14,498 nucleotides of DNA, taken from the NCBI GenBank assembly GCA_946415695.1, contig CAMKTM010000037.1, forward strand, positions 1 through 14,498, given 5' to 3'. A model generated the notes under the pieces. The model had not been told where the DNA came from. It was given only the letters and a program-made list of their open reading frames with translations, and did no database searches. The DNA is from an uncultured Prevotellaceae bacterium (GTDB taxonomy: Bacteria; Bacteroidota; Bacteroidia; Bacteroidales; Bacteroidaceae). The position numbers and the translations under genes are program-made. Below, in pieces: positions 1 through 6,051 of the stretch; within the stretch, counting starts at the first letter, position 1; every line of letters begins with the position of its first letter.

Positions 1-178
1 GCGTGACGGCTGCGGGCGGCAGCTTGATGAAGGGATTGGCAGGCAGCGGCGCACGATTGTTCACGTAGAGCGTACTTGTGCGGCTGATGTCGGCTTGTGT
101 CACCATCCACACTTCATCTGCCTGTAGCGGCAGATGGAGCAACATTGCTGCTCCAATTAAGATATGTTTTGCTCGCAT
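1..178 (-). CDS. Secreted glycosidase, DUF1680/GH127-type, N-terminal fragment
   Basis: Only the first 59 codons lie in the window; the gene runs off the left edge. Translation gives a short basic start (MRAKHILIG), a hydrophobic stretch (AAMLLHLPLQA) and a likely signal-peptidase site after QA (about residue 20), so the product is exported. Residues 38-58 contain YVNNRAPLPANPFIKLPPA. From memory this matches the opening of Bacteroidales proteins of the DUF1680 / glycoside hydrolase 127 group (beta-L-arabinofuranosidase-like), where 'NRAPL...P..LIKLPVGS..P.GWL' follows the signal peptide. The catalytic domain is outside the window, so the family rests on one motif and the substrate cannot be inferred. 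The ATG at 178-176 is chosen because it directly precedes the signal peptide and sits about 30 bp downstream of a Bacteroidetes-type promoter. No Shine-Dalgarno sequence is visible. Confidence 0.6.
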   Translation of the reverse strand, partial: MRAKHILIGAAMLLHLPLQADEVWMVTQADISRTSTLYVNNRAPLPANPFIKLPPAAVT

Positions 179-205
179 AATGATAGTTTTTGCTAATTTT
201 GTGCG

Positions 206-237
206 TAAAGGTACGACTTTTTTTGCAAAGTTGCAAG
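206..237 (-). promoter_or_regulatory. Bacteroidetes-type promoter for the GH127-type gene
   Basis: On the minus strand a -33-like CTTG (237-234) is followed by 20 bp and TACCTTTA (213-206), one base from the -7 consensus TAnnTTTG. The start codon lies 28 bp beyond the -7 box, which leaves a short leader. Both boxes are one base off consensus, so strength is uncertain, but spacing and position fit. Confidence 0.6.
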
Positions 238-424
238 CGCAAAGCGCCATTTGTTTGTGATAAGGTAAAAACAAGACGCGACATACCACAACAAGTGGTT
301 CAACTCTTTGCCTTTCAAAGCAAAGCAGGTTTTGAGTTCGACTACGTAAGGCCATGGGCTTAGCTTGTACATGTAAACTGTTGCTGTCCGGGGATTTCGG
401 CCTGAAAGGCCATTGAGATGTCAG

Positions 425-443
425 CCCAGGGCAACGCCCTGGG
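425..443. repeat. Short perfect palindrome
   Basis: An 8-bp perfect stem, CCCAGGGC pairing with GCCCTGGG, closes a 3-base loop (AAC). It sits between the small palindrome at 399-411 and the 19-bp hairpin at 470-522. With no T tract on either side it is not a standard terminator. Confidence 0.65.
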
Positions 444-469
444 TACAGGCTCGCAGTATGGGTAAATCA

Positions 470-522
470 CGCCCCAAAGGGGCAAAAGAGCTAAAATACA
501 ATGCTTTTGCCCCTTTGGGGCG
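470..522. repeat. Perfect 19-bp inverted repeat
   Basis: Arms 470-488 and 504-522 are exact reverse complements with a 15-base loop. The left arm reads CGCCCCAAAGGGGCAAAAG and itself contains the smaller palindrome GCCCCAAAGGGGC. There is no run of T after either arm, so an intrinsic terminator is unlikely. It is one module of the palindrome mosaic. Confidence 0.85.
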
Positions 523-594
523 CATTCTACTTATTTCACGGCATTTAGAAAGAATTAGCTATTGTCAGGGGCTATTGAATGCCATGACGGTCAA

Positions 595-791
595 AAAGCC
601 TGGAAGGCTTTACCATGAGTAACCGGGGGCGAAGCCCTCGGGATCTATGGACAACCTGAACCCTGCTGCCTGGAAGGCAGTACTATAAGATGCTGGGGTA
701 CTGCCTTTCAGGCAGGAGTGTGGAAGGTGGTCCCTGTGTTCTGTCCGAGGGCTTCGCCCCCGGTTACTAAAGGTGAAGCCTTCCAGGCTTT
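595..791. repeat. Large nested inverted repeat, 47-bp arms
   Basis: Arms 595-641 and 745-791 are reverse complements at 44 of 47 positions. Each arm has two blocks: AAAGCCTGGAAGGCTT (itself a palindrome around TGGAA) and a perfectly conserved 23-base block containing CCGGGGGCGAAGCCCTCGG (619-641, reversed at 745-767). The 103-bp interior holds a second hairpin with 18-bp arms, 666-683 and 698-715, with one mismatch and a 14-base loop. The whole element could fold into a cruciform or, if transcribed, a long branched RNA. No transposase or recognisable ORF is inside. Confidence 0.85.
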
Positions 792-880
792 AGATGCAAA
801 CGGGCTTTACTCATTAGCAAAACCGTCAGCACTATTTCCTCGGACACCATTGTCTTCGGCTAAGGCCATGGCTGGCGATG

Positions 881-954
881 TTCGTTGCTTGTACATGTAC
901 GTGCAATTGCTTATACATGTACAAGCAATTGCTTTTACATGTACAAGCAACGAA
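881..954. repeat. TACATGTA repeat array within an inverted repeat
   Basis: Outer arms 881-899 and 936-954 are perfect 19-bp reverse complements (TTCGTTGCTTGTACATGTA). Between them lie two tandem 22-bp units, 904-925 and 926-947, differing at one base. Each reads CAATTGCTT, then A or T, then TACATGTACAAG. A further copy of GCTTGTACATGTA is at 363-375, so the word occurs four times in about 600 bp. The self-complementary core TGTACATGTACA could be a dimeric protein site, but no regulator is encoded nearby. Confidence 0.8.
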
Positions 955-1008
955 TATCCTACGCCGCATGACCCGCGCCAGCAGTCCATGACGTTCTTTA
1001 TGCGCAAC

Positions 1009-1044
1009 AAAAAAGGCGAGCCAGACGTGATGCCTGGCTCGCCT
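1009..1044 (-). terminator. Intrinsic terminator of the 1241-residue secreted protein gene
   Basis: Read on the minus strand, an 11-bp perfect GC-rich stem (AGGCGAGCCAG at 1044-1034, complementary to 1024-1014) closes a 9-base loop. It is followed at once by six T (1014-1009). It begins 25 bp past the stop codon of the upstream gene. This is a standard rho-independent terminator. Confidence 0.9.
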
Positions 1045-1069
1045 CTGAATGAGTTCGCAAGGAGAATGC

Positions 1070-4000
1070 TTACTTCTTGATAACCTTGCGGCCGTTGATG
1101 ATGTTGATACCCTTCTGAGTCTTGCTCATGCGCTGACCGAGCATGTTGTAGATGTGCTTGTCGGCCTTCGGGGTCTTGTTGATCTCATCGGATTCAATGC
1201 CACGGATAGCATCCGGGTCAATCTCAGCGCCGCCGTAGTACTTCAGGCGCCAGTTGTCCATTACAATCCAGTCGCCGACGGGATAGTTATCGTCGTAAGG
1301 CTTGTCGATACCGAATGTCAAGTGGCCGGGATCGTCTTCTGAGATTGTGAAGACAACCTGGTTCCAGTAGAGACCGCAGCTGAAGTAATCCCGTGCTGCC
1401 TGGTTGCAAGCGTCGTAGGGCTGGCCTCCATATGTGCCAGGCATACTCATACCGCCAAATGTGTAGCCAATGCCGGGCACCTTGTTGGCCTCGATGTGGA
1501 TGGGCATGAGAGGCATGGTCTCACATGCATCGGGAGCGTTAAGATAGGTGTCTGGACCTGCAAAGATGACAGCCTGCTGATTGATAGGTTTGTTGGCAAG
1601 AACCTTTTCAATGTGTGCCTTCTCAATACCGTCGCGGTAGTAACCTTGTACGCTAAGCACATAGGTACCTGCGGGCAGTGCCTTGTCATACTCCTCGGGC
1701 CAGAGTTCCTGATAGTTGTTGAACTCTGCGGTGTTGTATGATTCAAGCACGAAGTCGGGATTGTTGCCGCCACGTCCAAATACGCTGCCACCGGTGAAAA
1801 TCCATTCGTCGATGCTGAGACGCTGGTCGTAACCCGGGTTGCTGATGAGGAATGTGAGGTCAACTGGGTTGTCCTCGCTTGCTGTGGCAATGAGGCCGAG
1901 CATCTCTTCGCGAGAGATGAACATCCACTGGTTGGTCTCCAGCTCGGGCGAGTGCATGTCGGTATCCACTACATAATAGGAGGGAACGTACCTGTTGTCG
2001 CCACTGCGGAGGCCGAGCAACTTCTTGCCGCCTGGCTCAAAGATGGTGCCGTTGTAGCAAGTAGTGTCGGCAGCGCCGAAGGTCTGGCCGTACTGGGCGA
2101 TGTTAAATACATTCTCCTTGCCCTCAACGGGGATGAGCTCCCATTTGTTGTCGCCCATGCCTACGTCAACATAGCCGTTCCAGCCCATGAAGTCGGCAAT
2201 GCCATAATCACCGTTGGGACGGAAGGTCTCGATGTAGTATGCACCAGCAATATCTTCTTCGCCGATGACTTCGCCCGTCTCTTCGTCGAGAATTTCCTTC
2301 TTAGCCTGAACGAGCATCATCGGGTTGGAGGCATACTCGAGGACGAGGTGTGTGCCCCAGGATTCGCCGCCGCCGAGGAAGTTCTTCGCGCCTACATTAT
2401 ATAAATAATATTTAGGACGTAAATCCTCTGAGGAGGGGTCATACTCTCCAACTTCTTCGATGCTGACAGCTTCGGGAACGCTGCCCACATACTTCTCGGT
2501 GTGACGCTCCATAGCAGTAGCCTTGCGAGCGTCGCGCAGAGCTGTGATGTAGGGATTGAGTTGGTTTGCAGTAGCGCAGGTGTCGAGAGCTGCGGCTACG
2601 TCGGTGAGAGCAGTGCCCCAGTAGCCCTTGTCCTCCATCTTGCGGCAGATGTCGTAGGTGTCCTTCAGGGTCTTCACGGTGCTGCTGTAAGCGAAGATGG
2701 CATCCACGCGCGGACGGAACTCGCGGGCATAGCTTCTCAGCTCTACGGCGTCGTTCTGGTTCTCGTTGAAGTATTGCTTGGCTTCGTCAATCAAAGCCTG
2801 CACGTCGGCCTTCATCTTGTTGGTCAGCAGGGTGTCGGTCTCTGCGTATGCCAGAACGTCGTTGAACTGCTTGAGGCTTTGGTTGTAGTCAACCTCGGTG
2901 ACGTTGATGCCGCAATCGTAGAAGTAGCCGCCCCAGTTCTGCTGGATGTAGGTGGCGATGACGTTCTTACCCACATTGAGGTACTTGGCGGGAATGTGAA
3001 CCTGCACGGGATTCTTGCCGTTGGTCCAGCCCACGTTCTTCTGCAACAGGATGCCGTTGACGTAGGTCTCGTAAACGTCGTCGTGGCAGACGCTCAGCTC
3101 GTAGGAGAGGCGCTCGTTAATCTTGTCGAGCTCGAAGTTACGGCGAATCCAGTAGTTGGAACTATTACCGGTTGCCTCCAGGATACCAGAAGGCCAGATG
3201 CTCTGCTGTTCGGGCATGTAGTTTGCGCTGCCGGTAGGCATCATCTGGTCGTCCCACATAGAGTCGTCGAAGTCAACCTGTGTCCAAGCCAAGGTCTCTT
3301 TGCGGCCATATACTTCGGGAGCTTTAAGTTCCTCGAAATTGGTTTCGAAGTATTCATACAATTCATTGTCAATCTCTTCCTGGGTAGCTTCTCTGTAGTC
3401 GCCATTGCCATCGTTGAGATCCCAGTCGAAAATCCAATACTTCGTTATGGCCTTCTCCATGTGGAAGAAGTTGAAGTAGTGCGTGCCAATCCAAAGTTCC
3501 TTCTCATCTAAGTCTTCATCATCGGGATCTTCGTCAATCAAAGACATATCCTTGATGGTAACAGTAGCGCCAGGCTCGCCGCCACCGAAGTCGAAGACAA
3601 CCTTGAAGTTGTTGACATTCTGACCGGGGAACTCAATTTCGACCAATGTGCCTTCATAATCAGTCTGCTCTTCTTCGGGAGCCATGATTTCCACATAATC
3701 TTCCCATGCGAGCTCGATTTCGTCATCGTCGTTGTCGGTAAGTTTTACGGTAACGCACTTGAACGGCTTGTCAGCCATCAGCCTTGTCTGGAACCTGTAG
3801 TTGTGGCCTTCCTCAATCTTGATGGGGGTCTTGAAGTGGAGCTGTTCTCTCCAGAGCTCGTCCTCAGGGCTGCTGCCTTCCATCGTGAAGGTGTATTCAT
3901 CGCCGGGCTGAGCCTCATAGAGAGCAGACCAGGGGTGATAGGGGTTGTTGCTGGGCGACTGGCCATCGCGGTTGTAGCCGCCAGTGTTGTTGAAGAGGAC

Positions 4001-4795
4001 CTTGCCTTCCCATGGTGTGATGTAACCCATGTCGATGCCGCCTTCAATCTTGGTGTAGAGACCGCAGTCGGCAAAGGCACCGCCCCAGTTCTGGTGAACG
4101 TGGAAGGCAATGACGTTCTCTTCGCCGTTCAGCTTGATGAGAGCCTTCTGCTCGTCGGTCAGCTGAACATATTCGGCATTGTTCCAACCTTGATTGTAGT
4201 GTACCGTGCCATCGTCGTCATATCGTTCTCCTTCGATACCAGTACGCTCGAAGACAAGCTCGCCGTTGATGTAGAACTCGCAGGGAGCATCGTCGTGGCC
4301 GCAAGCCAGATAGACGGGACCTGAGAGCAGCAGGTCGGTTCTGAAGGTACGGATAACGTAGATGTCGGCCATGATGTTGAAGGTTGTCCAACGATAAGTA
4401 GAACGGCCGTTGAACGTTTCGTCAGAACTGAAAGGAGCAGACTGCATCTCCCAGACGATGGGCTCATAGGTGTCGTAGTTCATGTCTGCAAGTTCTCCGT
4501 ACTCGTTGTACTTTTCCTCTTGAATGTTGAAGCCGGGCTCATACCACTGCCTGCCTTCAGAGTCCTGATAAGGCTCACCAAGCACGTTGTTGTAGTTCGG
4601 GTTCTGCTCGTTGTACGGATCTCCATAATCGATACCAGAGTTATAGACCCAAGTCCAAGCCTGCCATTCCACGTCGCTGTCCCAATAAGAGGAAGGCATC
4701 AGAATGATGTTCGCACCGACGGCAGTCAAGCCGTCGCCTGCACTTGCCATCAATGATGACAGCGCAAATGCACAAAGAAGTAATGTTTTCTTCAT
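1070..4795 (-). CDS. Large exported multi-domain protein, 1241 aa, sorting-like C-terminal tail
   Basis: The protein starts with a clear signal peptide (MKKTLLLCAFALSSLMASAG), so it crosses the inner membrane. Two similar beta-sandwich-like modules follow. The first (about 135-250) has CGHDDAPCEFYINGEL and HVHQNWGGAFADCGLY; the second (about 545-635) has CHDDVYETYVNGILL and IQQNWGGYFYDCGINV. They resemble the sugar-binding N-terminal folds of glycoside hydrolases. Residues 265-420 look like another carbohydrate-binding type sandwich. Residues 640-770 are alpha-helical and rich in charged residues, and 790-960 resemble a beta-trefoil or adhesin region. Residues 965-1190 are beta-rich. The tail (1213-1241) has IYN-x2-GQR, then QKGIN and NGRKV, a motif common at the ends of Prevotella and Bacteroides secreted proteins. 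I see no catalytic motif. A surface glycan-binding protein is my inference. The ATG at 4795 is fixed by the signal peptide and a consensus promoter 55 bp upstream. Confidence 0.85.
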   Translation of the reverse strand: MKKTLLLCAFALSSLMASAGDGLTAVGANIILMPSSYWDSDVEWQAWTWVYNSGIDYGDPYNEQNPNYNNVLGEPYQDSEGRQWYEPGFNIQEEKYNEYGELADMNYDTYEPIVWEMQSAPFSSDETFNGRSTYRWTTFNIMADIYVIRTFRTDLLLSGPVYLACGHDDAPCEFYINGELVFERTGIEGERYDDDGTVHYNQGWNNAEYVQLTDEQKALIKLNGEENVIAFHVHQNWGGAFADCGLYTKIEGGIDMGYITPWEGKVLFNNTGGYNRDGQSPSNNPYHPWSALYEAQPGDEYTFTMEGSSPEDELWREQLHFKTPIKIEEGHNYRFQTRLMADKPFKCVTVKLTDNDDDEIELAWEDYVEIMAPEEEQTDYEGTLVEIEFPGQNVNNFKVVFDFGGGEPGATVTIKDMSLIDEDPDDEDLDEKELWIGTHYFNFFHMEKAITKYWIFDWDLNDGNGDYREATQEEIDNELYEYFETNFEELKAPEVYGRKETLAWTQVDFDDSMWDDQMMPTGSANYMPEQQSIWPSGILEATGNSSNYWIRRNFELDKINERLSYELSVCHDDVYETYVNGILLQKNVGWTNGKNPVQVHIPAKYLNVGKNVIATYIQQNWGGYFYDCGINVTEVDYNQSLKQFNDVLAYAETDTLLTNKMKADVQALIDEAKQYFNENQNDAVELRSYAREFRPRVDAIFAYSSTVKTLKDTYDICRKMEDKGYWGTALTDVAAALDTCATANQLNPYITALRDARKATAMERHTEKYVGSVPEAVSIEEVGEYDPSSEDLRPKYYLYNVGAKNFLGGGESWGTHLVLEYASNPMMLVQAKKEILDEETGEVIGEEDIAGAYYIETFRPNGDYGIADFMGWNGYVDVGMGDNKWELIPVEGKENVFNIAQYGQTFGAADTTCYNGTIFEPGGKKLLGLRSGDNRYVPSYYVVDTDMHSPELETNQWMFISREEMLGLIATASEDNPVDLTFLISNPGYDQRLSIDEWIFTGGSVFGRGGNNPDFVLESYNTAEFNNYQELWPEEYDKALPAGTYVLSVQGYYRDGIEKAHIEKVLANKPINQQAVIFAGPDTYLNAPDACETMPLMPIHIEANKVPGIGYTFGGMSMPGTYGGQPYDACNQAARDYFSCGLYWNQVVFTISEDDPGHLTFGIDKPYDDNYPVGDWIVMDNWRLKYYGGAEIDPDAIRGIESDEINKTPKADKHIYNMLGQRMSKTQKGINIINGRKVIKK

Positions 4796-4849
4796 GTTGT
4801 TTATAGTTAAAGTTAATACTAAAATGTTTGTTTTGGTTTGTTTTGGCTA

Positions 4850-4880
4850 CAAAGATAGTAAATTTTTGTTTACGTTCAAA
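4850..4880 (-). promoter_or_regulatory. Consensus promoter for the 1241-residue secreted protein
   Basis: On the minus strand TTTG (4880-4877), 19 bp, then TATCTTTG (4857-4850) matches the Bacteroidetes primary sigma-factor promoter exactly. The leader to the ATG at 4795 would be about 45-50 bases and A-rich, with no Shine-Dalgarno sequence. It is back to back with the yycJ promoter. Confidence 0.85.
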
Positions 4881-4897
4881 ACAAAATTAGTCAAAAG

Positions 4898-4929
4898 TTT
4901 GTGCCGTATGACGTTTTTTTATATCTTTG
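4898..4929 (+). promoter_or_regulatory. Consensus promoter for the YycJ-type gene
   Basis: TTTG (4898-4901), 20 bp, then TATCTTTG (4922-4929) is an exact Bacteroidetes promoter. The ATG at 4953 lies 23 bp past the -7 box, so the leader is very short. The -33 box is 17 bp from the -33 box of the divergent promoter on the other strand. Confidence 0.85.
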
Positions 4930-4952
4930 TGCCAAAATACAACATTAAAAGG

Positions 4953-5756
4953 ATGAAATTTATTTCTCTTGGCTCCGGAAGTAGTGGCAATTGCTATCTT
5001 TTGCAGTCGGGCGAGACATCCTTACTGTTTGATGCAGGCATTTCGACGCGAACCCTGAAGAAACATCTCAAGGATATTGGGGTCAGCCTGGAAGATGACA
5101 TTGCCGCTGTCTTTGTTACACACGACCATGCCGACCACATCAAATCCGTAGGGACCATCGCCTGTGAGTGTGGCAAGACCATCTATGCCACACGGCTCGT
5201 GCATGAAGGCATTGCGTGCAACCGTTGCCTGAAAATAGAAATCCCTGCCAATCGCATGGCATGCCTCGAGAAGAATGTGACGATGAAAATCGGGGACTTC
5301 CGCATCACACCGTTTGATGTGCCGCACGACAGCCGCGACTGTGTGGGCTATGTGGCAGAGGCGGACGGCGTGCGCTTCTGCCTCATCACAGACGTCGGAC
5401 ACGTCACCGACACCATCCGCGAGCAGGTGGGGCTTGCCAACTACCTCGTGCTGGAGGCGAACCACGACATCAACATGCTCCAGATGGGCAAGTACTCGCC
5501 TTACCTCAAGGAGCGCATCAGCAGCGACCAAGGGCATTTGAACAACGAGCAGGCAGCCAATCTGATTGCCGAGTATGCAACGCCGCAGCTTCGCCATGTC
5601 TGGCTTTGCCACCTGAGCGAAGAGAACAACCATCCCGTGCTTGCACGCAAGACTGCTGAGGCAGTGCTCCGCCAGCACGGTATCATTCCAGGTGTCGATT
5701 TCGACCTCGACATTTTGAAGAGAAAAACGCCTTCTGAGTTCTATTCTCTGACGTAA
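4953..5756 (+). CDS. yycJ: YycJ/WalJ-type metallo-beta-lactamase-fold protein, 267 aa
   Basis: This is a cytoplasmic metal-dependent hydrolase of the metallo-beta-lactamase fold. The start MKFISLGSGSSGNCYLL and LLFDAG (25-29) match the YycJ/WalJ group, whose Gram-positive members act as 5'-3' exonucleases linked to DNA mismatch repair. The metal-binding signature THDHADH is at 56-62. Further likely ligands are H125 (VPHDS), D147 (ITDVGH) and H220 (LCHLSEENNHP). Length is typical for the family. Cysteines at 71, 73, 89 and 92 form two CxC/CxxC-like pairs after the signature and might bind an extra metal; this is inference. The same frame is open further upstream, but the ATG at 4953 is chosen because family homology begins there and the promoter lies just before it. 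The gene appears monocistronic, with tRNA-Lys and its own promoter following. Confidence 0.9.
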   Translation: MKFISLGSGSSGNCYLLQSGETSLLFDAGISTRTLKKHLKDIGVSLEDDIAAVFVTHDHADHIKSVGTIACECGKTIYATRLVHEGIACNRCLKIEIPANRMACLEKNVTMKIGDFRITPFDVPHDSRDCVGYVAEADGVRFCLITDVGHVTDTIREQVGLANYLVLEANHDINMLQMGKYSPYLKERISSDQGHLNNEQAANLIAEYATPQLRHVWLCHLSEENNHPVLARKTAEAVLRQHGIIPGVDFDLDILKRKTPSEFYSLT

Positions 5757-5778
5757 AACAAAAAAAAGTGCCAAAACA

Positions 5779-5810
5779 TTTGGCGGATTAAGAAAAAGTT
5801 CATACCTTTG
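5779..5810 (+). promoter_or_regulatory. Consensus promoter for tRNA-Lys
   Basis: TTTG (5779-5782), 20 bp, then TACCTTTG (5803-5810) is an exact Bacteroidetes promoter. The mature tRNA starts 35 bp past the -7 box, leaving a 5' extension of some 25-30 bases for RNase P to remove. It is also the only consensus promoter I find between yycJ and aspS. Confidence 0.85.
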
Positions 5811-5845
5811 CACCGCGTTTCGAGAAAAACGCACCACAAAGCGAT

Positions 5846-5918
5846 GCGTCCTTAGCTCAGTTGGTAGAGCAATTGACTCTTAATCAATGGGTCCAGGGTT
5901 CGAGCCCCTGAGGGCGTA
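5846..5918 (+). tRNA. tRNA-Lys (anticodon CTT)
   Basis: A 73-base cloverleaf folds completely. The acceptor stem GCGTCCT pairs with AGGGCGT, with two G-U pairs; the D stem is GCTC/GAGC and the anticodon stem ATTGA/TCAAT. The anticodon loop CTCTTAA has anticodon CTT at 5879-5881. The variable loop is five bases, and the T arm is CAGGG-TTCGAGC-CCCTG. The discriminator is A. CCA is not encoded (CAA follows), so the 3' end must be added by nucleotidyltransferase. It decodes AAG. Confidence 0.96.
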
Positions 5919-5926
5919 CAAAGAAG

Positions 5927-5960
5927 AAGGATGAACTGGATAACAGTTCATCCTTTTTTT
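5927..5960 (+). terminator. Intrinsic terminator after tRNA-Lys
   Basis: A perfect 12-bp stem (AAGGATGAACTG, 5927-5938, with 5944-5955) closes a 5-base loop and leads into seven T (5954-5960). It starts 9 bp after the tRNA. The stem is only moderately GC-rich, so some read-through toward aspS is possible. Confidence 0.85.
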
Positions 5961-6037
5961 GACCCCCTAACCCCCTTTAGGGGGAACAATTAGTCAAATC
6001 AGCAAACAGAACTCCCCCTAAAGGGGGCTGGGGGGTC
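5961..6037. repeat. C/G-block inverted repeat in the aspS leader
   Basis: Arms 5961-5985 and 6013-6037 are reverse complements at 23 of 25 positions. Each arm also contains a smaller palindrome, CCCCCTTTAGGGGG. The 27-bp spacer is A-rich. Elements of this CCCCCTAA/TTAGGGGG style are frequent between Bacteroidetes genes. The right arm ends 14 bp before the aspS ATG and is followed only by an AT run, so the element fills most of the space where a leader and promoter would be expected. Confidence 0.85.
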
Positions 6038-6051
6038 TAAATATATATATA

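Larger units (their letters stand above)
238..1008. other. Gene-free repeat mosaic
   Basis: I see no credible gene in this stretch of about 770 bp. The open frames on both strands run straight through palindromes and have no family resemblance, start signal or domain. The DNA is made of short palindromes: GGCCTGAAAGGCC (399-411), CCCAGGGCAACGCCCTGGG (425-443), a 19-bp-stem hairpin (470-522), a nested 47-bp inverted repeat (595-791) and a TACATGTA repeat array (881-954). The words TAAGGCCATGG and CTTGTACATGTA occur in the same order at 347-375 and at 861-899, so the mosaic is bracketed by direct copies of one edge sequence. Such palindrome clusters are common between Bacteroidales genes; their function is not known to me. 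Confidence 0.7.

Noticed and set aside
881..954. CRISPR array
   Set aside because: The units are directly adjacent with no unique spacers and only two full copies; no cas genes are present.
718..1080. 120-codon plus-strand open frame in the left repeat mosaic, and a 67-codon minus-strand frame at 807-1010
   Set aside because: Both cross the palindromes and the TACATGTA array; the peptide is a translation of repeats, with no start signal or recognisable domain.
2501..3511. 336-codon plus-strand open frame opposite the 1241-residue gene
   Set aside because: It is a shadow of a well-supported gene with signal peptide, promoter and terminator; its valine/leucine-rich translation is typical of an antisense frame.
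4704..4952. Upstream extension of the YycJ reading frame to 4704
   Set aside because: It would overlap the divergent gene and both promoters, and the added residues have no family similarity; the ATG at 4953 is where homology begins.
5022..5837. 271-codon minus-strand open frame opposite yycJ
   Set aside because: Antisense shadow; the plus strand has a clear metallo-beta-lactamase signature and promoter.
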